From assembly GCA_021029095.1 (NCBI GenBank), contig JAJOHG010000252.1, positions 1 through 36,883 on the forward strand: 36,883 nucleotides of DNA, read 5' to 3'. Positions 9,200 to 19,960 of this stretch are shown here, in pieces (position 1 is the stretch's first letter; each line of letters starts with the position of its first letter). The notes below the pieces were generated by a model. It was not told the origin of the DNA, searched no databases, and was given only the letters and a program-made list of their open reading frames with translations. The stretch is from Phellopilus nigrolimitatus. Taxonomy: Eukaryota; Basidiomycota; Agaricomycetes; Hymenochaetales; Hymenochaetaceae. The translations under genes were made by a program, and so were the position numbers.

Positions 9200-12100
9200 A
9201 TGGGCGACGTCGTCGGAAGCTTTGTCGACGAAAATGAGGCCTCGCGGACGCTGGCGCCCGCTGCCGTCGGCTCCCAGGTCCTGTTGATGGCTGGCGTGTC
9301 CGTGAGTGCTTGTGTTCGCGGCGTCCGGGTCTGGGAACGAGTACGCTGATGCGCGGCCGGGCAGTTGGTTACGATAGTCGTGTTCAATGTCCTTCGGCCC
9401 AAGAACAAGGTGCGTCGAATTCGATCCGTTGTGTTCTTGTTGATGCTCATTTCGTTTTGTTGAATTCACATCGTATTTTCTGACCGTCTATCTCGTATTG
9501 CCGACCACCCTCTGTAACATCTTTGCTTATGCTGGTAACTCTATACATACGGACATTCCGAACTGTGCTGCCGCTCGACTCGACACGTTAAACTCGGTGA
9601 ATTTACACGGGGCACCAATCACCAATTCCATTCGTCGTGTTTCTGTTGATGCTCACTTTTTTTGTTGAACTCACATCATATTTTCTGACTTTCGGTGTAT
9701 CTGTCTACCTCGTATCGCCGGACCACCACTCCCTGTATCATCTTTGCTTACGCTGGCAACTCAACTCTATACATACGGACATTCCGAACCCGAACCGCTG
9801 CTGCTGTCGCTCGACTTGACACTAAACTCGGTGGATTTGCACGGGACGCCAATTACCAATTCCATTCGTCGTGACATCTGCCTATCTCGTATTGCCGGTC
9901 CACTCTGTAACATCTTTGCTTACCTGTCGCTCGACTTGACACGTGGATTTGCACGGGCGCCAATCTCCCATCATCGCTTTGCATTGACGCCGTGCACAGA
10001 TCGTCTACGAACCCAAAGTGAAATACCATGTCGGCGAAAAGAAGCCACCCAAAATGTCCGACGGGCCCTTTGGCTGGCTGCCCCCGCTCATCCACACCAA
10101 GGAGCCCGAGCTCCTCGACAAGGTTGGCCTCGACGCCGTCGCCTTCCTGCGCTTCCTGCGCATGCTGCGCTGGCTCTTCACCGCCATCGCCATCCTTGCG
10201 TGCGGCACCCTGCTCCCCGTCAACGTCGTCTACAACCTCAAGAACGTCAAGCCCGGCGCGCGCGACGTGCTCTCCATGCTCACACTGCGCGACGTCTCCG
10301 GCTCCGTGCTCTTCGTGCACGTCGCCGCGACGTACGTCTTCACCTTCCTCGTGCTCTTCTTCGTCTGGGTCAACTGGCGCCGCATGGTGCAGCTGCGCCG
10401 CGCGTGGTTCCGCTCGCCCGAGTACATGGAGTCCTTCTACGCGCGCACGCTCATGGTGCTGAAGGTCCCGCGCAAGTACCACTCCGACGAGGGCATCCGC
10501 GGGATCCTCGAGTCCGTGCAGGTCCCGTACCCCGCGACGAGCGTGCACGTCGGCCGCCGCGTCGGCCGCCTGCCCGAGCTCATCGAGTTCCACAACAATG
10601 CGGTGCGCGAGCTCGAGTGCGCGCTCGTGCGCTACCTGCGCGGCGGCAAGATCGGCGCGCACCGCCCGACGCTCACCAAGGGCGGCTTCCTCGGCATCGG
10701 CGGGAAGAAGTACGACGCGATCGACTTCTACACGTGCGTACATCTCCTCTGCATGTGCTGCTGACGGCCCGCTGACCGCTGACTGACGGCGCCCGCGCAC
10801 AGAAACAAGGTCAAGCGCTGCGAGGCCGCGATCGAGGCGTACCGCGACGAGATCGACACGCGCAAGGCGGAGAACTACGGCTTCGCATCCATGGCGGCCG
10901 TGCCCTTCGCGCACGTCGTTGCGCGCATGCTGCGCGGGAAGAAGCCGCGCGGCGCGGTCGTGACGCTCGCGCCCAACCCTCGGGACATCGTGAGCCCACC
11001 CTTCCTCTCCCGCCCCGCTCACAACATTCAGTTCATTGTTGACACTGCGCTGGCACCCAGATCTGGCAGAACCTCAACAAATCGGACGCGAAGATCGCGA
11101 GCAAGAAGATGCTCGGCTGGGTGTACCTCCTCGTCGTGTGCTTCTGCAACACGCTCCCGCTGCTCGTGGTCTCCTTCCTCGCGAACCTGGCATCCGTGCG
11201 TCCATCCGCCCTTTCTCGCACCAGTCGCGGCGCACTCACTTTACTTCTGCAGCTGACCGCGTACGTCGGCTTCCTGAGCGCGTGGTCGGACCGGAGCCAT
11301 GGCACGTTCGCGGTCATCTCGGGTGTGCTACCGCCCGCGGTCGGCGCGCTCTTCGGGTGGTTCCTGCCCGTCGTGATGCGCTGGCTCTCGCGCTTCCAGG
11401 GCGCGACGACGCGCTCGCGGCTCGACCGTTCCGTCGTCGCGCGCTACTTTGCGTTCCTCGTCGTCTCGCAGCTGCTCATTTTCACGCTGATTGGCGTTAT
11501 TATTAGTGCGTTTTCTTTCTGTTCTTTTCTTGCTTGTTTTGCGCTGGTGGGAACGGTGGTGCTGACGGACGGACCGCGCAGACTCGGTGAAGGAGATCGT
11601 GGCGCAGATCGGGAAGGGTGCGAGCTTCCAGACGATTATAAGTAATATGGATAGTGCGTTGTTGTTTCGTTTTACTGTGTTGACAGCCTGTTGAAAATGC
11701 GCCGTGTTTTATTTTAATTTAATTTAATTTATTACCAGGGCTTCCGGACACGATCAACCGGACATATATCGACCAGGCTAACTACTGGCTGACTTTCTTT
11801 CCGTACGTCCCACCTCTCGTGCCTTCATAATCGTATACGGCAGCATTCGTCTTAACTGTTAAACGCGCCCCCAGTCTGCGCGGGTTTCTGGCGATCTTCG
11901 ACCTCGCGCAGGTCGTTCATCTTCTGATGATCTGGATCAAGACGCGGCTCTTTGGGCGCACGCCGCGCGACATCCGTGAGTGGACGCAGCCGCCCGACTT
12001 TGAGTATGCGATCTACTAGTGAGTCCCCTGCTGTGCGTATTTGTCATCTTGGCTGTGTCCTGACGTGCTCCCGTTGCCTCTTAGTTCTAACATTGTACGT

Positions 12101-13669
12101 TGGGACCGAATGGGAAACTGCGTGCTCTGCAGCATACTGATGACCCGCCTTCCAGCTTTTCATGTGCGCCGTCGGGATCATGTTTTCGCCGCTCGCGCCG
12201 CTGGTGCCCGTCGCGGCGGCCGTCGTTTTCTGGGTTTCGTCGTTTGTATACAAGTATCAGCTCATGTTTGTCTTCGTGACCAAGGTCGAGAGCGGTGGGG
12301 TACGTTTGACGCTGCTGCTTTTACGCGCAAGGAAGAGAGCGCTGACGGACGTCCGCTACAGCGGCTCTGGAACGTCGTGATTAATCGGCTCCTCTGGACC
12401 GTGGTGTTTATGCAGATGCTCATGGTTCTGAGTGGGTGTTGTTCCTTATCGTTGCGCAGAGAGACCGAACCGTAGCTGACCCGTGACCCACCGTGCCATA
12501 GCGATCGGCCTGCAAGAGGGGTGGCGGACCTTCCAGTGGGTATCGACGCTGCCGCCGGTCCTGTTCGTCTTCGCGTTCAAGGTGTACATCAACCGCGTGT
12601 TCCTGCCGCCGTTCAACTGGTACGTGCCGAGCGAGGAGGAGCTGCGCCGCGCGCACGTGCACTCGGAGCGCGGCGACGTGCGCGGCGGGCGCCTCGAGAA
12701 GCGCTTTGGCCACCCCGCGCTGCACGCGGAGCTGTTTACGCCGATGCTCCATGCGAAGATGGTCCCGCTCCTTGAGGAGGTGTACCGCGGCCGCGTCGGC
12801 GCGGGCACGATGCGCGTCGAGGAGTATGGCGGCCAGAAGATGGACACGGCGCTCGTACCCGGCGGGCTCAAGATCGCGGCCGTGCAGTTGGTGCGTTTTT
12901 TTTTTTTTCCTTTTCGCTTGCGGATTGGAAAGCGTATCGCGTGCTGGAGCTGAGCTGACACGTGGGTGTTTGTTTGTTTGTGCAGAGCGAGCTCGAGTAC
13001 GACCCGGCGATGTACCAACGCGACCGCGGCGAGCTCGACTGGGACCAGCGCTCGCTGGCGTCGACGAACGCGCTCGTCGGGCTCGGCGACTCGCCGAGCC
13101 TGCAGCACCAGAAGTCGCAGTTCTACGCCGCGCACGGGCACAGCGCAAACAACAGCATCAGCAGCAGCGCGGGGGTCGGCGCTCGCGGCGCGCCTGCGGG
13201 GTACGACGCGTACCTCGCGCACGGGCCCGCGCACGAGATCGAGATGTCGCGCCTCGACGCGTACCGCGAGGGCGAGGGCACTGGCGCGAGCGCGGACCGG
13301 CTGCCACTACTCGCCGCGTACGGCGCGGGCCGCGTGGGCACGCCGACGCCGCCTGCGCTGAGCACAGGCTCGCTGCCTGCGTACAGCTTCGAGACGGGGC
13401 GGGCGACGCCGCCACCGCGGTATCCGCCGGGTGTGCCGCAGGCGCCGCGGCCGTACTCGCCGGGCGGCGCGCAGATGCAGCGGGCGTACTCGCCGGGCGG
13501 CGGTGCGCAGATGCAGTACCCGCCGCAGGTGCAGCAGGGGCTGTATGGGGAGCGCGAGGCGAGCCTGCACCGGCCGGTGATGCCGCCGCGGGGCCAGACG
13601 CCATCGTACGGCGAGGGCGAGGCCAATATGGCGGGGCGCGGGGCGCATCGGGCGCAGCGGCCGTACTAG
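9200..13669 (+). CDS. OSCA/TMEM63/Csc1-like calcium-permeable channel (DUF221 family)
   Basis: I read 14 exons: 9200-9301, 9365-9409, 10000-10733, 10803-10989, 11061-11195, 11253-11505, 11582-11653, 11739-11802, 11875-12018, 12085-12094, 12156-12299, 12362-12431, 12502-12890, 12986-13669. All have GT-AG borders and one frame, giving 1010 residues, usual for fungal members. The N-terminal first helix (LVTIVVFNVLRPK then VYEP) fits RSN1_TM, a cytosolic loop follows (about 190-370), then the multi-helix pore domain (LGWVYLLVVCFCN; YLGxx-type helices; FMCAVGIMFSPLAPL; VYKYQLMF). The C-terminus is a Pro/Tyr/Gly-rich tail with repeated YSPGG motifs. Family members are plasma- or endomembrane mechanosensitive or osmosensitive cation channels. 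Exon 10 is a 10 nt microexon and intron 2 (590 bp) contains tandem repeats. The gene sits alone in the spacer between the duplication arms. Confidence 0.9.
9426..9965 (+). repeat. Tandem repeat array within intron 2 of the channel gene
   Basis: A unit of about 210-235 bp occurs about 2.5 times: unit 1 about 9426-9638, unit 2 about 9640-9876, and a shortened third unit to about 9965. Shared phrases are ttgatgctca, tcgtattgccgg, catctttgcttac, acatacggacattccgaac and caattccattcgtcgtg. The units have diverged by substitutions and small indels. All the gene's other introns are under 100 nt, so the repeats account for nearly all of this intron's length. Confidence 0.85.
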
Positions 13670-14201
13670 ACGGACCTTTGTCGGACTCATCTTTTACCTT
13701 TTCTTTTCCTCTCTTTCTCATCGTCGTCGTGCTAATCTATAAGTGTTATCTGCAATGCGTGGCTGCTGCTGGTTCGTGTGTATTCTTTCCTTTCTTGCTG
13801 ATGGGTGACATGGGACACGGACATTTGGGAAACTGTATGATGAGCCACTACTGAAAAATATACGGGTACGGGTGTAGACAGCGTATAATCATCATTGCGT
13901 AGCTTTCTGAAAATGAAACCTATCTTTTTCGTATTTATATATTTTTTATTTATTTCCTGAGGCCAAGTGCGCAATTTTCTCACGAGCGTTGCAAAACAAG
14001 TTTGCAAGAATCAGCGACGACGAAACGTCGAGAATCACCGATCAGGATTGCAGGATTCAGCCCCGGAAAGCGGACTGACAAGTTTGCTTATACAACTGGC
14101 ACGTCGTCTCTCCCACTTCAGCAGTCGCTAGACCACCTGCTCACCATGGCCCGCGCGGCGGTCCGCCTGCAGCCGGCGAGCGAGCGCGACGACGGGCGCG
14201 C
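13670..14201. other. Intergenic: 3' end of channel gene and upstream of next gene
   Basis: T-rich sequence follows the channel stop, then an AT-rich stretch (13930-13960) and GC-rich DNA before the next start. No separate gene or repeat is visible. Confidence 0.5.
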
Positions 14202-16437
14202 ATGCTGCGAGCCGGGGAAAAGCGCGCGATGCCCGCGGAGGGCGCGGCGGGCGCATCGGGCGCAGCGGGCGCGGGCGCGAGCGCCGGCCCCGCGCAGAAG
14301 AAGGCGAGGGAGAAGATGCCCGACTTCGACTGGAGCGCGGACAACTACGCGCTCACCTGGCGCCTCGTCGACGAGCTGCGCAAGCCCGAGAACAAGAGCG
14401 TGCTGTTCCCCGACCAAGAGGGCCTCGTGATCAAGGTGCGCAGCCGCCCCGTCTGCGGCGCCCCCACCCTACCCTGGTGCAATGTTGATTGACGTAGAGC
14501 GCATGCGCGTTTCGGTCCGGATGGCTTCTGTTTGCTGCTGGCTGCTAGAGCGGAGACACGAAGGAGGACGTGTACCGGCGCGTCGCGAAGGTCGTGCACC
14601 CCGAGGCGTTCGCGCACGACCCGCAGACGGCGGGCTCGCGCATGAAGAACAAGAATGTCGCGTGCGTGCTGTGCCTTCCTTCCGATCTGAAGATTTCTTT
14701 TTTTTTCTGAGCTGAGCCACTAGGATGTGGAAGGAGTACTCGGGCTACTGCCGCAGGCTGCAGGACCTCTGCACGACGCACCAGGTCATGGTCCCCGTGT
14801 CGGGCCCAGACGAGGGCTGCCCGCCCGAGATTCACGCAGAATGGAGTACGCCCGCGCGCCCGCACCGCCCCGTCCCTCCCATTGTTTCATTGTCTGACGC
14901 GCCGCTTTGTGTGCAGGGAAAATTGCCATCTCGATGCCCGTCTTCTCCGTCCTGCGCACCTTCATGCCCGTGCGCCCGGAGGAGAAGCCGAAGGCACCGA
15001 CAGGCAAGACGCACCCGCCACGTGGCGCCTCGCTGAGCTACCCGCACACGCCGCTGGAGGACGACCACCTGGGTGAGCACCCCGGCTCGGCTTCCTACGC
15101 TGGCCCTGTGCCATCGCCTTCCATGCATAGAGCGGCGGCCGCTCATGACATGCCCGTAGGCGGGGTGGAGGGCCAAGGCGCCATAAACGCACAGGGCATC
15201 CACGGCCCTTTCCAAACGTCCGTGCCCTTTTCTCTCTACACTAGTGGAAGCTAATCGAGCCTGTTCCTTTCGTCGCCCAGCATTGTCACTCTACACGAGT
15301 ACCTCGAACTTCGCCGTTCGTACCAGGAGGACGTCCGGCTGGGCATCTTTACGCCCGCCGAGGCCAAGTCGCGCATCGAAGCCTTGGACAGGCATAGGGC
15401 GCAGCTGGAGAGGTCAATAATCCATGCTCGTCCCAGTAGTGCATTGACCAAACTCTTCATTGTGTCTTAGCACCCGTGTGAATCAGGTCGCATCCGTGCC
15501 TCACGCCACCCCCTCGCCGGCCTCCTCGTCGGCGACAGCGTTCGGGCAGCCTATACAGCCCCAGGCCCAGCTCACTGCCCCCGACCCGATGCTCGAGCCC
15601 ATATACGAAGAGAAGGCCGTGCTGCTTGGGTTCCGCAAGCCCCTGCCCCCGCACCCGCTTTCGCGCCTGTCCTTCAAGGAGCTCTTCCGGTCCATCCTTA
15701 GCCACGCCGCCGAGTGCGACCTCCAAGAGTGCCGGCTGGACAATCGTGCGTACTCCCGTATTATTTACTTGCTCTACTGAGCGAACGGGTGCTATCGGTT
15801 CTCGCCCCTCAGGCCGGAAGCTTCCGAGCCTGGGCTTCATCCAGGCGGCGCACCCGCACGAGCTCGGGATGCCCGTCGAGATCGTGATCGTAACGCGTGC
15901 GGGGACCGTCCCGCTCGCGCACCACGCGCCCGCGGCGTGCGCGCGCTTTGCGTCGCGCAGCACGATCCTCGCCATGGAGCTACCGCTGGTCATACACGCC
16001 AGCAATGGCTGGGAGACGACGATCTGGGACCACGCGCATGCGACCGTCGCAGCGTACGTCTTGTCTCTCCTAGTCGTCTTGTCTCTTCACTCAAATTGCT
16101 CGTTTGTAACCTCGCGCGTGTGTGCCGCGCACACAGGTCTTTGCGGCGCGCGTTAAGCGTGGACGAGATCAAGACGGTGCAGGCGCAGGCACTCGCGATA
16201 TCAGCCGATCCGGGCTTTCGCCAGCAGTTCCAGCTGCTCAACGAGGCGTCCACGTTCTTCGACGTCCTGCGCACGGGGTACGGCATCTTCTTTCCCTTTC
16301 TCTCGGAAAGTCTTGGAAAACTAAACTCGTGTTTTGCCTATCTATGTTTTACTAGGCTGCTGTATGGCAACTCCTGGGAACCCGGAAACGCTGCCATGGG
16401 CCCGATCGACGATGGCATGGGCCACGTCCAACACTAA
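14202..16437 (+). CDS. Myb/SANT-like (trihelix-type) domain protein
   Basis: Nine exons give one frame and 546 residues: 14202-14435, 14549-14661, 14724-14845, 14917-15217, 15281-15412, 15471-15745, 15813-16053, 16137-16277, 16356-16437. A Gly/Ala-rich N-terminus with a basic KKAREK patch leads to a domain (about residues 44-140) starting DFDWSADNYALTW, with SGDTKEDVYRRVAKVV and SRMKNKNVAMWKEYSGYCRRL. Spacing of the Trp, Val/Tyr and basic residues resembles the Myb/SANT-like DNA-binding domain of many Agaricomycete proteins, often followed, as here, by a PDEGCP...MPVF segment. The rest is unrecognised. A DNA-binding role is inferred. The start is uncertain: ATG codons at 14202 and 14229 are both in frame. 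The exon 4 donor (15218, gtccgt) was chosen because it restores the frame and the intron has a ctaat branch motif. Confidence 0.75.
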
Positions 16438-17321
16438 CGACACAATGCAGGGCTTCGTGCCGCATGCACAAGCGCACGGACGTACCATCATCTTCTTTCC
16501 CGTTTCCATCTGTCCTCTTTACCTCAAAAAATCGCTTCTTCTCCCCATTTTTTTTCTTCTACTTACGTTTTTCGGTTGTATCGCCTGTACCCTTTCACCT
16601 CATCCATGAACCCCCGGAGCAGAGCCCCTCTATTCATTACGGGCGCTCTCCTCGCCGACTCATGCTTGATGTGCGACAAATTATCGTCCCGCTGTGCTGC
16701 TCGATCTCTGATCCGAGCGTCTATGGGGGGCTGTCTTCTGCCAGCACGACTTCCGGCTTGAGTTGCCTCCTTTTTCCTCTAGATATCAGTTTATATATTG
16801 TGTTGACATTTGGATGGTCTGAAGACATAATTTCCTTGACGGGTCGCGGTCGAACCACCAACGATAGCCGCTCAACTTGAGTAGCTTATAGAATGCTTTT
16901 CATGATACTCGACTAAGCAATGCAGAAGCTATCTTACAGGAGCTGTTTACACTGTAAGCATGGCTCTAAAAAATAAAAGAAAGAGAGAGAACTACAACTA
17001 GACTTCGTGTTGGTCGCGTATACTGCTCGTTTATGTCTCCCATCGCCGAGCTCGCCTGTATATGTGTCGAGAAAAATCATAGAATTGACGATGGAAATAT
17101 TGCCAACGGTTTGCAGCATGCTACTACATAGATGGTGTAAGTATCTCCTGCCCCGGTTTATTGATATTTCGACTCACATTGCGCACACAAAAACACACCC
17201 GAAGAGCATAGAAAACAAATACAGTTCCGTACGCAATGGTCCGGCGACCATGCATTTCTCCCAGCCGCGTTGACTCACACTCACGTAAACCCGAACCGCC
17301 ACCACCACCACTCCCACCGCC
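16438..17321. other. Intergenic: 3' flank and HNH upstream region
   Basis: A C/T-rich stretch follows the SANT-like gene, then unique sequence leads up to the right HNH copy. The last 70 bp before 17391, including the HNH ATG, have no counterpart in the left arm. No other gene is supported. Confidence 0.5.
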
Positions 17322-18495
17322 ATGGCCTCGTCCTCATCTCAAGAGGAACCGGTCTCGCTGCACCTCCGCCTCCCGCCCGCCGCCGACGACGTCCCGGACA
17401 CGTATCCCGCCTGGTTCACAGTCCTCGCCATCCCCTCCGGCGCCTTCCCCCTCTACTCCCTCAAGCCGCGCAAATGGCTAGAATACCTCGCGTGCGCCAT
17501 CTCCGGCACCGCGGGCGGCGTCCTCTCCCTCTCTGGCGCGGTGGACCTGGACCCGCCCGCATGCGACCGTGACGCGCCCGTGCGTGCCGGCGACGCCTAC
17601 TACTACCATTACGACCCGACCCCGCTGGCGCGCCGCCCTGCTTCGCCGACCCGGACGTCGCGACGGCCGCCCCGAGCACGAGCACGAGCACGCGCCGCGT
17701 GCGGCGGCGCCTGCGCGCGCTGTACCCCGCATGCCCGTTCACGGACCTCGCAGGCGCGCTGTGCGACACTGCCTATCTCGTGCCCCGCACGAAAGGCGAC
17801 GCGATCAGCCCTTCTCTTGCGCTCCTGCCATCTGAAAACTCAACGGCGCGCGGCGACTAACTAGCAACAACAACTGATTTGATTTTGCGCGTTGCGTTTC
17901 GCAGTATATACGGCGCCTCACGGCCGCGCGGAGCAGAGGGGAGTGCGTCGTCGCTGGCGTCGACGACGTCCGCAATGCGCTGCGCGTCAACCCCATAATC
18001 CTCAAGGCCTTTGGCCAGCGCGCGCTCGCGTTTCTCCAGGTCCGTCCGGAACAGCAGCAGCCCCACCCTGCACACACTCAAAGGTTTTTTTTATTTTCCT
18101 CGTCAACACAGACCCAAACGCCTCGCTCACATCCGCCGCTCGAGGCGTGGGCGCCCCGGTCGGTTGTCGAGCGCCTACGGACGTGCGCACGGGCGGAGTA
18201 CTATCCCGGTCCCGGAGGAGAGAGCATGCACGGAGGCGAAGACGCGGGAGCGGAAGGCGCGCGGGGAGACGGGGATGCGCAGCCGCGCGCACGCGCACGG
18301 GAGGGCAGTGACGAAAACGGCGCGACCAATTCCTCCTCCTCCTCCTCCTCCTTTGACGCGTTCGACATGCTGCTCGCACTGCGGCGCATGATCCACAAGC
18401 CAGACGACCCACTGCGCCGGGCGGAGGCCGAAGCGGGCCAGAGGCGAACCTCGGTCGCGCGGGTGCAGAACTGGCTGGCGGATAACCAGCCTTGA
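17322..18495 (+). pseudogene. HNH_2-like endonuclease-domain protein, right copy (broken)
   Basis: This copy keeps the ATG (MASSSSQEEP, then YPAWFTVLAIPSGAFPLYSL) in a favourable context. Aligned with the left copy, three lesions appear. There is a 5 bp net insertion after YHYDP (near 17616) that shifts the frame before the CPFT...CD core. The first intron donor, at about 17800, is AT rather than GT. About 160 bp between TPNAS and the EAWAP motif is deleted. The second intron (donor gtccgt, acceptor caacacag) is intact, and the C-terminal frame RAEYYP to FDAFDMLLALRRMI to NWLADNQP is also intact. The left copy has the opposite pattern of damage, so the ancestral gene was intact when duplicated and each copy decayed afterwards. 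Confidence 0.75.
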
Positions 18496-19027
18496 CAAGC
18501 GCTTCAGGGAAGTTCAGGCTCCATCTTCTTATCCTTATTATTATCTTATTCATGCTTCTTCGCGTTGAAATTACTGCCTGTATATTATATTCAAGTGCGT
18601 TGCATTTTTGTCTCCTGGAAATATGTAACCACGGTGTATGAAGCGATGATGCCAACCAAGGACCTGTGTCGGAAGCGCTCTCAAAGCAGAGCAGACAGTT
18701 CTACTTACCCGAGCCACAGATCGGCTGCAGCCTGCCGGCGCCAATGTCCAAGCCGTATCCAATTCCAGCAGCTCCTCTGGAAATTCAAGTCTACATTGAA
18801 AGACAACATGGACGGACAGTCTGAATAGCACGGATGCCATAACTTTTCTCGAAGAAAACGAGGCCACTATATCCCAAGTCACGAACGTTGCACAAGTAAA
18901 TACCGAACAGGACCTTTGGCTCCTCTCTGGTATATGCAGACAAAATGTAAGGAGTACCAGGCAACCTTACTATTCGTAGCGAAGTAGATGTGAGTCTTCT
19001 GGGATAAATAAGAGAAGCATATGCTTA
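18496..19027. other. Flank of HNH gene within the right arm
   Basis: Non-coding duplicated sequence, homologous (inverted) to about 5133-5553 and 6432-6563. It contains the uninterrupted hAT target site at 18628-18635 and a dispersed repeat copy at 18830-19022. No gene is supported. Confidence 0.6.
18830..19022 (-). repeat. Dispersed repeat, copy in right arm
   Basis: Inverted relative to 5133-5375. It shares the ccactatatcccaag and gggataaataagagaagc ends with the third copy at 22085-22292. Confidence 0.65.
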
Positions 19028-19496
19028 CAGCTCTTCACATAAATAATGGCAGTTGTGGGTCTGATTGAAATGAAATGAGTTCACATTATTGTTTGGACTT
19101 AGCCAAATCTGAGGTGTTTCGCTGCTCAATTTTGCTTTAACAGTCTGTGTACTAGCAGGCCTTCTTGAGAGAAAAATATGTATGTACATGTTCAAGTGTT
19201 TACCAATATACAAATAGTATAATAGATCAGAACACACTGCACAAATGTTCTGTATTTCAAAATAAATGAAAGGACAATGTCCCCCCTAAATCATCAATTG
19301 CTCAATTTTGCAGGCACACCTTTTTTGCAGTTGTATATAATACATATTAATGCATACACACTCTGTGCAATTCTGACGCATTTAGTCCACGTTGATGTCT
19401 AGCAACACGACATAAATGCCTGAGAGTCCAAATAATAATGTGAACTCATTTCATTTCAATCTGACCCACAACTGCCATTATTTATGCAAACAGCTG
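19028..19496. mobile_element. Mariner-like MITE, right-arm copy
   Basis: A 469 bp element with about 70 bp inverted termini (CAGCTCTTCACATAAATAAT at one end) flanked by TA (19026-19027, 19497-19498). It is orthologous to 4618-5131, so it predates the duplication. No transposase is visible. Confidence 0.75.
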
Positions 19497-19569
19497 TAAT
19501 ATATATTGAGGTGAGTCTACTATATAACTTATATAAAGGGGTATTAATGTATTCAGCCTATTTTACCTA

Positions 19570-19593
19570 ATATATATATATATATATATACTG
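19570..19593. repeat. (TA)n microsatellite
   Basis: A TA-repeat tract lies between the MITE and the F-box promoter. The left arm (about 4534-4543) has a much shorter tract at the same place, so the repeat number changed after duplication. Confidence 0.7.
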
Positions 19594-19860
19594 TTATCTA
19601 GTACTATGTATCATTTTGGGTTTTTCCTGATGTGTATATAGTGATATCCACATTTGTCCATATTTTGAGATATTGCTCACCAGAGCGGGCAGGGATAAAT
19701 TCTAACCTAATCTAGCAGTAATTAGTAGTTTTGCTTAACTGAGTATTTTTGGTGTTGTTATTTCATGCTTTGCAGTTCAGCCTTTTGATTGAACTGCAAA
19801 CCAAACAGAACTTTGGCACCTCTGCCAGTACATGTTATGTAATACATTGTGAAGCAGGAG

Positions 19861-19867
19861 TATAAAT
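19861..19867 (+). promoter_or_regulatory. TATA-like box of right F-box gene
   Basis: TATAAAT lies 100 bp upstream of the ATG at 19961. It is conserved in the left copy. Confidence 0.5.
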
Positions 19868-19960
19868 TCTATCCTTTCCCCTTGCTTCCTATTGCCCCAT
19901 CTTCCAAGACCCAAACCCACTTCACACAACTGTCTCCAACACACACACTTACTTCATATC

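Noticed and set aside
9744..11022. Open frames of 343 and 389 codons on both strands
   Set aside because: They are shadows of the GC-rich channel exons, rich in Arg/Ala/Pro; the spliced plus-strand frame matches the OSCA/Csc1 family.
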